DNA from: Rhodospirillales bacterium 70-18
GTDB taxonomy: Bacteria > Pseudomonadota > Alphaproteobacteria > Acetobacterales > Acetobacteraceae
Reading direction: 5' to 3'
Length of the DNA stretch: 59,175 bases
NCBI GenBank assembly: GCA_001899585.1
Contig: MKWE01000052.1
Coordinates: 140,179 to 199,353, forward strand
Both the position numbers and the translations under genes were made by a program. Below are positions 35,255-43,663 of this stretch, one piece after another. The notes under the pieces were generated by a model. It saw only the letters and a list, made by a program, of their open reading frames with translations. It had not been told where the DNA came from and made no database searches. Within the stretch, counting starts at the first letter, position 1. Every line of letters starts with the position of its first letter.

Positions 35255-35359
35255 TGGTCCGATGCCAACGGGCACTTCAGCCCGTTGGCTGAATCGGCCC
35301 ACCAAATCAAGAGAGTGCGCTGATTCATGCTGAACCTTCCAAATGTATCAGCGCACTAG
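35251..35359. repeat. two-hairpin element bounded by CTAGTG/CACTAG
   Basis: CTAGTG at 35251 and CACTAG ending at 35359 form terminal inverted repeats. Inside are a 9-bp stem CCAACGGGC/GCCCGTTGG (35265-35288) and an 11-bp stem AGTGCGCTGAT/ATCAGCGCACT (35314-35324 with 35347-35357). It provides the permease stop codon and contains the annotated ATG of the next gene, so it may be a miniature insertion or a terminator region. Confidence 0.55.
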
Positions 35360-35729
35360 GCCGGTGCGGCGCCTGCAAAACCGCTTCGTGCTGGTGCCGC
35401 TGGTCCTCGCGGTGCTGGTGGCGGCCTGGAACCTGTATGTGGCGCTGCACGCGCACGGCGTGGTCGCGGGCCGGGTGGTGGAGGCGGACGGGCGGCCGGC
35501 GGCGGGGGCGACGGTGATCCTCTACGAGCGCGACTTCATCACCCAGAACGAGCGCGGCCGCACCACCACCGGCCCGGATGGCGGCTTCCGCTTCAACGGC
35601 AACGCCTCCCACCTGGTGCAGCTCCAGGCGCGGCAGGGCGCGCTGCGCAGCGCCCGGGTGACGCTGCGGCTGTGGTTCCGCGCCCAGGATGCCCGGCTGG
35701 CGCAGCCGCTGCGGCTCGGCCCCGGTTGA
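35343..35729 (+). CDS. single-pass membrane protein with carboxypeptidase-regulatory-like (CarboxypepD_reg) domain
   Basis: A 128-residue protein: one N-terminal membrane segment (FVLVPLVLAVLVAAWNLYVAL, about 15-35) then a small beta-sandwich, HGVVAGRVVEADGRPAAGATVILYER and RTTTGPDGGFRFNGNAS, typical of CarboxypepD_reg/SdrD-like domains in the periplasm. Specific role unknown. The ATG used here lies in the inverted-repeat element; a GTG 21 bases downstream is an alternative start that would avoid it. Confidence 0.65.
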   Translation: MYQRTRPVRRLQNRFVLVPLVLAVLVAAWNLYVALHAHGVVAGRVVEADGRPAAGATVILYERDFITQNERGRTTTGPDGGFRFNGNASHLVQLQARQGALRSARVTLRLWFRAQDARLAQPLRLGPG

Positions 35730-35825
35730 GCGCGCTCCATCCACTCTGAGGCGCCCGCCGCCCCGTAAGGCTGCTGTCAGCTTGCCCGCCCTACCTTACC
35801 GCCCGAACACGGGGCGAGATGAGGC

Positions 35826-36989
35826 ATGGTGCGATCCGGGGCGGCCTGGTGCCGATCGAGGCTGGCGGCGATGCGGCAGCGGGCCGAGGCCGGGGTGCCG
35901 GTGTGGGACCTGGGGGTGCGGCTGTTCCACTGGCTGCTGGTGCTCAGCGTCACGGTGGCGGCGGTCACAGGGTTTTTCGCACAGCGTAGCGCGCTGGACG
36001 TGCACCTGATCGCTGGCACCGCGATCGCCGGCCTGATCGGCTACCGGGTGGTGTGGGGGCTGCTGGGCGGGCGCTATGCCCGCTTCGCCAGCTTCGTCTT
36101 CAGCCCGCGCGCCACCCTCGCCTATGCCCGCTCGGTGCTGGCCGGGCGGTCGGGCCGCTATCTCGGGCATAATCCGCTGGGTGCGGCGATGGTGTTCGCG
36201 CTGCTGGCGGTGCTGGCGGCGATCGTGTTGACCGGCGTGGTGGTGCTGGGCGGCATGGTCAAGCAGGGGCCGCTGGCCCCCTTCACCCCGTTCGCCATCG
36301 GCACCGCCACGATCGGCGTGCACAAGCTGCTCTCGCTGCTGCTGGTGGCGATGGTGGCGGCGCATCTGGGCGGCGTGTGGTACGAAAGCCGGCGCGAGCG
36401 CGAGAATCTGGCCGAGGCGATGCTGACCGGGGCCAAGCACGGCCCCGCCGAGCCGGCCGCCGGGGTGCGGGCGCATATGCGCGCGGCGCTGGCCATCTGC
36501 CTCGTCGGCGGCGTGCTGGCGGCGGGCACGCTCACCGCGCTGGCCGACCTGCCCGGCCTGGGCGTGCCGACGACGCGGCTGGACCCGGATTATGCGCGCG
36601 AATGCGGCGCCTGCCACACCGCCTACTCGCCCGGCCTGCTGCCGGCCGCGTCCTGGACCGGGCTGATGGCGCATCTGGACCAGCATTTCGGCGAGGATGC
36701 CAGCCTGGATGCCGGGCTCGCCACGCGGTTGCGCAGCTGGCTGGTGGCCAACGCGGCCGAGCACTGGGACACGCTGCCGGCGGTGCGGATCCGCCAGAGC
36801 ATCGACCCCAAGGACCCGGCGCGCATCACCGCCAGCGGCTTCTGGCAGCGGATGCACCGGCGCATCCCCGCCGCCACCTTCGCCAACAAGGAAGTGGGCA
36901 GCCGCGGCGCCTGCAACGCCTGCCACATGGACGCCGCCAGCGGCCGCTTCGCCCCCCAATCGATCGAAATCCCCGAGGACCTGCAATGA
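35826..36989 (+). CDS. cytochrome b561 fused to diheme cytochrome c (DHC)
   Basis: A 387-residue fusion. Residues about 20-210 are a four-helix cytochrome b561 (Ni/Fe-hydrogenase-type) module with His-bearing helices (LFHWLLVLSVT, DVHLIAGTAIAG, GVHKLLSLLLVAMVAAH). After a further helix (MRAALAICLVGGVLAAGTL), the C-terminal periplasmic part has two c-type heme motifs: CGACH at 260-264 and CNACH at 363-367. Proposed role: pass electrons from quinol (heme b) through the hemes c to the SHP protein encoded next. A start at 35871 is an alternative. The stop overlaps the SHP start (ATGA). Confidence 0.9.
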   Translation: MVRSGAAWCRSRLAAMRQRAEAGVPVWDLGVRLFHWLLVLSVTVAAVTGFFAQRSALDVHLIAGTAIAGLIGYRVVWGLLGGRYARFASFVFSPRATLAYARSVLAGRSGRYLGHNPLGAAMVFALLAVLAAIVLTGVVVLGGMVKQGPLAPFTPFAIGTATIGVHKLLSLLLVAMVAAHLGGVWYESRRERENLAEAMLTGAKHGPAEPAAGVRAHMRAALAICLVGGVLAAGTLTALADLPGLGVPTTRLDPDYARECGACHTAYSPGLLPAASWTGLMAHLDQHFGEDASLDAGLATRLRSWLVANAAEHWDTLPAVRIRQSIDPKDPARITASGFWQRMHRRIPAATFANKEVGSRGACNACHMDAASGRFAPQSIEIPEDLQ

Positions 36990-37411
36990 TCCGACGCTCC
37001 GCGATGGCCTTCTCGCTCATGCTGCTCGCGGGCGGCACCGCGCTCGCCGCCACCGCCCCCGCGGCGCGACAATCAATCCTGGACCACTACGCCGCCGAGG
37101 CGCGCAAGACCGACGCCGGATTCAAGGGGTTCTCGGCGGCGGCCGGGCAGGCATTCTTCCTCGCCCATCCCGGCACCGGGCGGCCGGAAACCCCCTCGTG
37201 CAGCACCTGCCACACCAATTCGCCGCGCAACCAGGGCCGCACCCGTGCCGGCAAAACGCTGGCGCCGATGGCGGTGTCGCTCTCGCCCAGCCGCTTCACC
37301 GACCTGGCCAAGGTGCGCAAATGGTTCGCTCGCAACTGCCACACCGTCTATGGGCGGGTGTGCACGCCGGTCGAGAAGGGCAATTTCATCACCTTCATGG
37401 CGCACCAATGA
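36986..37411 (+). CDS. shp: SHP-type c-type cytochrome (DUF1924, sphaeroides heme protein family)
   Basis: A 141-residue periplasmic protein with a signal peptide (MIRRSAMAFSLMLLAGGTALA) and one c-heme motif CSTCH at 72-76. In the SHP family the distal heme ligand is an Asn in a disulfide-closed loop. Here N117-C118 and C126 (RNCHTVYGRVCT) match that arrangement. SHP proteins bind O2 and NO. SHP, DHC and cytochrome b genes cluster in Rhodobacter sphaeroides and other bacteria. Both neighbours overlap by ATGA junctions. Confidence 0.88.
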   Translation: MIRRSAMAFSLMLLAGGTALAATAPAARQSILDHYAAEARKTDAGFKGFSAAAGQAFFLAHPGTGRPETPSCSTCHTNSPRNQGRTRAGKTLAPMAVSLSPSRFTDLAKVRKWFARNCHTVYGRVCTPVEKGNFITFMAHQ

Positions 37412-37902
37412 AGCCGCTCCGCCTGCTGGCGCTGGGCGTGATGTGCGCGGCGCTGCCGGCCGCCTGCGGCCTGGCCGAAGGCGAGACGCCGCGGCCGGTG
37501 CCGGTGCGCGCCACCACCGGCGGCCCGGCGGGCGAGGCCGATTTCGCGCGGGAATGCAGCGCCTGCCACATGGCCTACCCCGCCGCCCTCCTGCCCGCCC
37601 GCTCCTGGCGGGCGCTGACCTCGCATCTGTCCACGCATTTCGGCGAGGATGCCAGCCTGGACGCGCCGACCACGCAGCGGATCACCGGCTACCTGGTGAG
37701 CCACGCCGCCGACTCGTCCGATGGCAGCCCCGGAGTGATGCGCGGGCTGCCCGCCGGGCAGACCCCGGAACGTATCACCGACATGCCGTTCTGGCGGCGC
37801 ATTCACGACGACCTGCTGGAACCCGGCGTCGGCACCGGCCCCGGCCTGCGCAGCGCCGCGAACTGCATGCACTGCCACAACGGGAGCGGCGGGGACGACT
37901 GA
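37408..37902 (+). CDS. diheme cytochrome c (DHC)
   Basis: A 164-residue exported diheme cytochrome. The N-terminal hydrophobic segment MKPLRLLALGVMCAALPAACG ends in a possible, not ideal, lipobox. Heme motifs are CSACH (50-54) and CMHCH (153-157). Its central part (SHLSTHFGEDASLD) matches the DHC half of the b561 fusion at 35826 (AHLDQHFGEDASLD), so the two share an ancestor. It would shuttle electrons between the cytochrome b and SHP. End of the cassette. Confidence 0.87.
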   Translation: MKPLRLLALGVMCAALPAACGLAEGETPRPVPVRATTGGPAGEADFARECSACHMAYPAALLPARSWRALTSHLSTHFGEDASLDAPTTQRITGYLVSHAADSSDGSPGVMRGLPAGQTPERITDMPFWRRIHDDLLEPGVGTGPGLRSAANCMHCHNGSGGDD

Positions 37903-37956
37903 AGGCGCGAAATACGGGCCCAAAATGGGGAAAAGCGGCCCCTGAATCGCGGATTT

Positions 37957-38130
37957 TCAGGTCGATTTCGGCGGTTGATCGCGCGGCGGCAGGTCGTCGT
38001 CGAACAGCACGCGGTTGGCCGCCCCCTCCATGTCGTCATACTGGCCGCTGCGCAGCGACCACAGGAACAGGGCCAACGCGCCGCCGCCGAGCGAGACGCT
38101 GATGCAGATCAGGTAGAGAATCGGGGTCAT
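37957..38130 (-). CDS. ccoS: cbb3-type cytochrome oxidase assembly protein CcoS
   Basis: A 57-residue membrane protein too short to show up in a length-filtered ORF list: MTPILYLICISVSLGGGAL, then ALFLWSLRSGQYDDMEGAANRVLFDDD. The single helix and the G(Q)YDDMEGAANRVL(F/D)D motif are diagnostic of CcoS. Its start overlaps the ccoI stop (ATGA). CcoS helps insert the heme b/Cu centre. Confidence 0.93.
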   Translation of the reverse strand: MTPILYLICISVSLGGGALALFLWSLRSGQYDDMEGAANRVLFDDDLPPRDQPPKST

Positions 38131-40508
38131 CGCACCGCCCTGCGCATGCGCAAGCTGTTCAGCATCACCAGCAGCGACGAGCTGGACATCGCCGCCGCCG
38201 CCAGCCAGGGGGTGACGTGGCCGGCCATCGCCAGCGGCACCATCAGCACGTTATAGCCCAGCGACAACGCGATGTTCTGCCGCATCGCCGCCTGCGAGCG
38301 CCGCGCCGTCAGCAGGGCGGTGACCACCGGCGCCAGCTTCGCGCCCTGGAACACCACGTCGGCCACCGTCTGGCTGAGGTCGGCGGCGGTGGAGGGGGAC
38401 ATCGAGACCAGGGCGGCGGCCAGGGAGGGGCCGTCGTTCAGCCCGTCACCGACCATCAGCACGTGGCGGCCCTCGGCGCGCAGCGCCTCGATGCGGGCGA
38501 CCTTCTCGACCGGCGAGCAGCCGGCCTGCCAGGTGGCGATGCCCAGGGTTTCGGCCAGCCGCGCCACCGGGCCGGGGCGGTCGCCGGAGAGCAGGTGGAT
38601 GTCCAAGCCCAGGCCGCGCAGCCGCGCCAGCACGGCGGCGGCATCGGCGCGCGCGGCCTCGGCAAAGGCGAAGCGGACCGGGGGCTGGCCGGGGCGGGCC
38701 AGCCAGAGCGCCGGGCTGTCGCCGTCGTCCGCGGCGGCAGCGGCGGCGAAGCGGGCGCTGCCCAGGCGGATTTCACCGGCGGCCGTGGCCAGCGCCAGCC
38801 CCTGCCCCGACACCTCGCGCACCCCCTCGGCGGCGGCGGCCGGGCCGGCGGCGGCCAGCAGGGCGCGGGAGAGCGGGTGGCGGCTGCTGGCGGCCAGGGT
38901 GGCGGCGGTGCGCAGCGCCTGGGGGTCGGCGTTGCCCACCAGAGCCAGGGCCGGCTCGGTGAGCGTGCCGGTCTTGTCGAACACCACGGTATCGACCTGG
39001 GCCAGCCGCTCCAGCGCGGTCGGCGATTTCAGCAGGATGCCGGCGCGGAACAACATGCCGGTGGCCAGCACCTGCACCGCCGGCACCGCCAGCGCCAGGG
39101 CGCAGGGGCAGGTGATGATCAGCACGGCGCTGGCGGTCAGCAGCGCCTCGGCGACGCCCACCCCCTGCACGCCCCACCACCACAGGAAGGTCAGCAGGGC
39201 GGCGGCGTGCACGGTGGGGGCGTAGCGGCGGGCCACCCGGTCGGCGAACACCACGAAGCGGCCGCGCCGGGCCTCGGCGGCCTCGATCAGGCGGACGCAT
39301 TCGGCCAGCAGCGTGGCGCCGCCGGTGGCCGTGGCGCGCACGGTGACCGGGGCGCCCAGGTTGACGGTGCCGGCGAACACCGCCGTACCGGGGCCGGCCG
39401 CCACCGGCAGGCTTTCGCCGGTGACCAGGCTCGCATCCAACTGGCCCTGGCCGCGCGCGATCACGCCATCCACGCCCACGCGCTCGCCCATGCCGACCAG
39501 CACCAGGTCGCCCGGCGCCACGCTCTCCTGGCCCTGGCGCCGGGTGCTGCCGTCCGGCTGGAGCACGGCGACATCGACCATGCGCAGGGCCAGCAACTGC
39601 TCGGCGGTGGCGCGCGCCTGGGCGCGGGCGCGGTGGTCCAGCACCCGGCCGATCAACAGGAAGAACAGCAGCGAGACCGCCGAGTCGAAATAGGCGTGCG
39701 GGCCGCCGCGCATCGTTTCGGACAGGCTGATGCCGGTGACCAGCACCACGCCGACGCTGATCGGCACGTCCATGTTGGTGCGGCCCTGGCGCAGCGCGGC
39801 CCAGGCGGAGCGGAAGAACGGGCGGCCAGCATAGGCGATGGCCGGCATCGCCACCAGGGCGGACATCCAGTAGAGCAGCGCCCGCGTCGCCGGCCCCATG
39901 TCCTGCAGCAGCCCGGCCCAGACGGCCACCGAGAGCATCATCACGTTGCCGGCGGCGAAGCCGGCGACCGCCAGCGCGCGCAGCAATTCCCGCCCGGTGC
40001 GGTCCTGCGCCGCGGCGAGGCAGGAGGCGTCGAACGGCACCAGCCGGTAGCCCAGCCGCGCCACCAGGGCGACCAGGCGATCGCCCTCCTCCGCCGCCCC
40101 CCGCCAGCGCAGGCGCAGGCGGCGGGTGGTCATGTTGACCCGGCCCTGCACCACCGCCGGGTCGCGGCCCAGCACGGATTCGATCAGCCAGACGCAGGCG
40201 CCGCATTGCAGCCCGTCCACCGCCAGGGTCAGCGTGTGGATGCCGGCGGCGTCGGTGGCGATGTGGCGGGCGAGGTCGTGCCGCTCCACCGCCTCCTCCG
40301 GCCGGGGCGCGCGCAGGCTGGCGTCCAGCACGCGCTGCTCATAGTAGCGGCCGAGGCCCAGCCCCTCGATGGTGGCGCGGGCGGCGGCGCAGCCGGGGCA
40401 GCAGAAGCGGTGGCCGGCCGGAGCCGGGGCGCCGCAATGGGCGCAGACGGAGTCGGCCGCCGCGTACGGGGCGGCGGGCGCGATCGCCTGCGCCGCCGCG
40501 CCGCTCAC
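38127..40508 (-). CDS. ccoI: cation-transporting P-type ATPase CcoI/FixI (copper)
   Basis: A 793-residue P1B-type ATPase that exports Cu for cbb3 oxidase assembly. A Cys-rich N-terminus (CAHCGAPAPAGHRFCCPGC), an HMA domain with GLQCGACVW, eight TM helices with the CPC motif (IITCPCALAL), the phosphorylation site DKTGTLT, TGES and GDGLNDGPSL are all present. GTG at 40508 overlaps the ccoH stop (GTGA). Length is typical for FixI/CcoI. Confidence 0.96.
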   Translation of the reverse strand: MSGAAAQAIAPAAPYAAADSVCAHCGAPAPAGHRFCCPGCAAARATIEGLGLGRYYEQRVLDASLRAPRPEEAVERHDLARHIATDAAGIHTLTLAVDGLQCGACVWLIESVLGRDPAVVQGRVNMTTRRLRLRWRGAAEEGDRLVALVARLGYRLVPFDASCLAAAQDRTGRELLRALAVAGFAAGNVMMLSVAVWAGLLQDMGPATRALLYWMSALVAMPAIAYAGRPFFRSAWAALRQGRTNMDVPISVGVVLVTGISLSETMRGGPHAYFDSAVSLLFFLLIGRVLDHRARAQARATAEQLLALRMVDVAVLQPDGSTRRQGQESVAPGDLVLVGMGERVGVDGVIARGQGQLDASLVTGESLPVAAGPGTAVFAGTVNLGAPVTVRATATGGATLLAECVRLIEAAEARRGRFVVFADRVARRYAPTVHAAALLTFLWWWGVQGVGVAEALLTASAVLIITCPCALALAVPAVQVLATGMLFRAGILLKSPTALERLAQVDTVVFDKTGTLTEPALALVGNADPQALRTAATLAASSRHPLSRALLAAAGPAAAAEGVREVSGQGLALATAAGEIRLGSARFAAAAAADDGDSPALWLARPGQPPVRFAFAEAARADAAAVLARLRGLGLDIHLLSGDRPGPVARLAETLGIATWQAGCSPVEKVARIEALRAEGRHVLMVGDGLNDGPSLAAALVSMSPSTAADLSQTVADVVFQGAKLAPVVTALLTARRSQAAMRQNIALSLGYNVLMVPLAMAGHVTPWLAAAAMSSSSLLVMLNSLRMRRAVR

Positions 40509-41011
40509 CGCACCACGATCCGCCGCGTCGCGCGGAATTCATGGCCGTTGGCGGTGACCGCCAGCAGCAGGTCCCACTGGCCGGCTTCCGGCAACTCGGC
40601 ATTGGCGACGTAGCGGCCCGGGCTGGCGGCGCGGAAGGCCAGGCGCTGGCCCGGCTCGGTGCCCAGCGGCCGCTGGGCCATGGCCACCACGCGCGCGCCC
40701 TCCAGCATCTGCCCGTCGCGGGTGTGCAGCACCACGGCGAGGCCCGGCCCGGTGGCGTCCACCGCCAGCGACCAGCCCAACTCCGCCTCCCGCCGGGCGG
40801 TTTCGAGCACCTTGTCGTAGTGGTTGCTGTCGTCGAACATCGTGTCGGTGGCGGTGCCGGGGAAGGTGTGCAGGGCGGCCCACATCATGCCGAAATTCAC
40901 CGCCATGACGATGGCCATCACCACCGCCAGGATCCAGGGGAAATACAGCCAGGCCGAGCGGCGGCCGGAGGGCGGCATGGCGGGCGGCATGGCGGGCGTG
41001 GGGTAGCGCAT
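40505..41011 (-). CDS. ccoH: cbb3 oxidase assembly protein CcoH/FixH
   Basis: A 168-residue inner-membrane protein with one N-terminal helix (YFPWILAVVMAIVMAVNFGMMW) and a periplasmic domain containing LHTFPGTATDTMFDDSNHYDKVLE, GWSLAVDA and the strands typical of FixH. AAGGAGCAACCG precedes the ATG at 41011. Lies between ccoG and ccoI, as standard. Confidence 0.94.
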   Translation of the reverse strand: MRYPTPAMPPAMPPSGRRSAWLYFPWILAVVMAIVMAVNFGMMWAALHTFPGTATDTMFDDSNHYDKVLETARREAELGWSLAVDATGPGLAVVLHTRDGQMLEGARVVAMAQRPLGTEPGQRLAFRAASPGRYVANAELPEAGQWDLLLAVTANGHEFRATRRIVVR

Positions 41012-41028
41012 CGGTTGCTCCTTATCGG

Positions 41029-42609
41029 TCAGTGGCCGCGGCCGCCGGGGCCCATGAACACGGAGTGGTAGACGGTGGTCTCGCCGGTGGTGGTGTTGCG
41101 CAGGTGGAAATCCACCGGCTGCGAGCCGTCCTCCAGCTTGGCCGGGCGGCCGAACAGCAGCACCCGGAAGGTGCCGACGCTGTCGGTCTCGACCGGCAGG
41201 GTCAGGGTCTCGGTGCGGCCCTCCGCCTCCTCGGCGACCGACAGGCCGGCCTGCTCCAGGCCGCTGATCGCCAGGGTGAATTCGGCGGGCTGGGCGGTCT
41301 TGTTGGAGATCTTCACCGTATAGGCGTTGCGGATGGCGCCGTCGCGCACCCTGACGAACAGCGGCGCGCGGTCGTGCTGCACCGACAGGTCGATATGCGC
41401 GCGGGTGGCCAATGCGGCGGCCATGACCGAAACCGCCAGCACCAGCGCGCCGAGATAGATGATGGTGCGCGGGCGCAGCAGGCGGATCGGCTCGTCGCGG
41501 CCTTCCGCGCGGGCCTTCTGGCGGGCCAGCGTGTCCCAGGTGATCAGCCAGGGCGGCTGGCCGGTCTTTTCCATGACCTGGTTGCAGGCATCGACGCAGA
41601 GGCCGCAATTGATGCACTCAAGCTGCACGCCGTCGCGGATGTCGATGCCGGTGGGGCAGACATGCACGCAGGCCTTGCAGTCGATGCAGTCGCCGAGTTT
41701 CTTGCCGGTGGCGGTCAGCCCCGCCGCGTCGCGCTTGCCGTGGCCGCGCGGCTCGCCGCGCCAGCCCTGGTAGGTGACGATGAAGCTCTGCTCGTCGAGC
41801 ATGGAGGCCTGGAAGCGCGGCCAGGGGCACATATAGGTGCACACCTGCTCGCGCGCCCAGCCGGCCAGGACATAGGTGGTGACGGTGAACAGCCCGGTAA
41901 AGAAATACACCGATTTGGAGGCGGTGCCGGCCCAGAACTCCCACGTCACCGTCGGGGCATCGACGTAGTACATGATCCAGGCGCCGCCGGTCCAGAACGC
42001 GACGCCGATCCAGGCCGCGTGCTTCAGCGCCTTGCGCCACGCCTTGTCGAAGGTGAGCGGCCCGTGGTCGCGGCGCATGCGCTCGTTGCGGTCGCCCTCG
42101 ATGCGGCGTTCGAACCACATGAACAGGTCGGTCCAGACCGTCTGCGGGCAGGCGTAGCCGCACCAGACGCGGCCGGCCAGGCTGGTGACCAGGAACAGGC
42201 TGACGGCGGCCAGGATGAGCGCGCCGGTCAGGTAGTAGATGTCCTGCGGCCAGAATTCGAGGTTGAAGAAGTGGAAGCGCTCATGCTGCATGTCCAGCAG
42301 CACCGCCTGGTTCGGCCGGCCCGGCCCGCGGTCCCAGCGGACCCAGGGCAGCGCGTAGTAGACCACCAGGCAGAACACCAGCACCGACCATTTGACCGAG
42401 CGCGCGATGCCCCAGACCGAGCGGGGATAGACGCGCACCCGCTCGGCATACAGGCTCGGCCCGGCGGCCTGCGGCTCGGCGGCCGGCTTGCCGGCGCCGG
42501 GCTTGCCGCCACCGGACCGGCCGGCGGCAGGTTGGCCGGCGGCAGGTTGGCCGGCGGCGGGTTGGCCGGCGGCGGGGGAGGCAACCTTGTCGATGCTGGC
42601 CATTCCCAT
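41029..42609 (-). CDS. ccoG: cbb3 oxidase accessory protein CcoG (polyferredoxin-like)
   Basis: A 526-residue membrane-bound Fe-S protein implicated in Cu handling for cbb3 oxidase. Two 4Fe-4S motifs, CIDCKACVHVCP and CINCGLCVDAC, follow the membrane segments, and CxxxCP motifs appear at VWCGYACPQTVW and VCTYMCPWPRF. The C-terminal FixG immunoglobulin-like domain ends at the stop. The N-terminus carries an unusual low-complexity AAGQP repeat (next entry). Confidence 0.95.
   Translation of the reverse strand: MGMASIDKVASPAAGQPAAGQPAAGQPAAGRSGGGKPGAGKPAAEPQAAGPSLYAERVRVYPRSVWGIARSVKWSVLVFCLVVYYALPWVRWDRGPGRPNQAVLLDMQHERFHFFNLEFWPQDIYYLTGALILAAVSLFLVTSLAGRVWCGYACPQTVWTDLFMWFERRIEGDRNERMRRDHGPLTFDKAWRKALKHAAWIGVAFWTGGAWIMYYVDAPTVTWEFWAGTASKSVYFFTGLFTVTTYVLAGWAREQVCTYMCPWPRFQASMLDEQSFIVTYQGWRGEPRGHGKRDAAGLTATGKKLGDCIDCKACVHVCPTGIDIRDGVQLECINCGLCVDACNQVMEKTGQPPWLITWDTLARQKARAEGRDEPIRLLRPRTIIYLGALVLAVSVMAAALATRAHIDLSVQHDRAPLFVRVRDGAIRNAYTVKISNKTAQPAEFTLAISGLEQAGLSVAEEAEGRTETLTLPVETDSVGTFRVLLFGRPAKLEDGSQPVDFHLRNTTTGETTVYHSVFMGPGGRGH
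42521..42579 (-). repeat. 15-bp tandem repeats in the ccoG 5' end
   Basis: Plus-strand reading CCGGCGGCAGGTTGG repeats at 42521 and 42536, with one-base variants at 42551 and 42566. Encodes the PAAGQ/AAGQP repeats at about residues 12-28 of CcoG, before the first conserved segment. Confidence 0.85.
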
Positions 42610-42618
42610 CCGTCCCGG

Positions 42619-43488
42619 CTACTCGCCGCCACCCAGCGAGTGGACGTAGAGCGCCACGCTCTTGATGGTCGCGGGGTCGAGCCGGACGTTCCAGTTCGGC
42701 ATCACGCCCTGGCGCGGGTTGGTGATCTGCGCCACCACGACGGCCCTGGTGTCGCCATACAGGTGCACCTGGGAGGCCAGCGCCGGGGCGCCGAACTCGC
42801 GGTTGCCCTGTCCCTTGTCGCCGTGGCAGGCGGCGCAGTTCTCGGCGAAGACGGTGGCGCCGGCCGCGGTGTCGGCCCCTGCGACGGGCTTGCCGTAGAG
42901 CGCCATCACATAGTCGGCGACCTGCTGGATCTGCGCCGGTTGCAGGATGGCGTCGGCGCCGAAGCGGGGCATCTGGCTCACCCGCGCGTCCGGATGGCCG
43001 CTGCGGATGCCGTAGGTGATGGTCTGCTGGATGTCGGCCAGCTTGCCGCCCCACAGCCACACGTCGTCGGCCAGCACCGGGTAGGCCGGCCGGCCCTCGC
43101 CGCCCGCGCCGTGGCAGGCCTGGCAGTTCTCGGCGAAGGTGATGCGCCCGGCGGTGAGCGCCACGGCCAGGAGTTGCGGGTTCTCGCGCACCTGCTCGAT
43201 GGGCATGTCCTTGATCTTGTCCATCGAGACGCCGCGCTGGGCGGCCATGGCGCGCACGTCGGCGGCGACCTGGGTGCGGGTGGAATAGCCGAGCACGCCG
43301 TGGAAATAGCCGGTGATACCGGGCACCGAGGGGTACAGCACCGAGTAGACGATGGCGAACACAATGCTGGCATACAGCGTGTACAGCCACCATTTCGGCA
43401 GCGGCGTGTTCAGCTCCCGCAGGCCATCCCACTCGTGACCGGTCGTCTCGCGGCCGGTCACGGAGTCCTTTTCGATCTTGGTCGGCAC
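42619..43488 (-). CDS. ccoP: cbb3 cytochrome oxidase subunit III CcoP (diheme cytochrome c)
   Basis: A 289-residue subunit with an N-terminal membrane helix (PLPKWWLYTLYASIVFAIVYSV) and two periplasmic c hemes, CQACH (122-126) and CAACH (218-222), with Met-ligand candidates downstream (RVSQMPRFG and GVMPNW). It delivers electrons to CcoO/CcoN. Between ccoQ and ccoG. Confidence 0.96.
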   Translation of the reverse strand: MPTKIEKDSVTGRETTGHEWDGLRELNTPLPKWWLYTLYASIVFAIVYSVLYPSVPGITGYFHGVLGYSTRTQVAADVRAMAAQRGVSMDKIKDMPIEQVRENPQLLAVALTAGRITFAENCQACHGAGGEGRPAYPVLADDVWLWGGKLADIQQTITYGIRSGHPDARVSQMPRFGADAILQPAQIQQVADYVMALYGKPVAGADTAAGATVFAENCAACHGDKGQGNREFGAPALASQVHLYGDTRAVVVAQITNPRQGVMPNWNVRLDPATIKSVALYVHSLGGGE

Positions 43489-43501
43489 AGTGGAAGGCTC
43501 C

Positions 43502-43654
43502 TTACCGGTCGTCTTCGAGGGGGATCATGCCGTGCCGCTCCATCCGCTCGCGGCGGCCGGGCCAGTAGGCGCCAACCACCACGGCGAGGAAGCCGACGCC
43601 GACAATCAGCACCGAGTAGTCGCGAAGAACGTGAATGATCGCCAGGATGCTCAT
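43502..43654 (-). CDS. ccoQ: cbb3 oxidase small subunit CcoQ
   Basis: A 50-residue single-helix membrane protein (MSILAIIHVLRDYSVLIVGV, then GFLAVVVGAYWPGRR) with a charged C-terminus. Too short for most ORF filters, but in the fixed position between ccoO and ccoP and with the YWPGR(R)ERME motif common to CcoQ. Confidence 0.92.
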   Translation of the reverse strand: MSILAIIHVLRDYSVLIVGVGFLAVVVGAYWPGRRERMERHGMIPLEDDR

Positions 43655-43663
43655 CGGCCGCTC

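Noticed and set aside
41029-42609. Reading the 15-bp arrays as a CRISPR or satellite
   Set aside because: Units are contiguous without spacers and lie in frame inside ccoG and soxG; they are coding tandem repeats.
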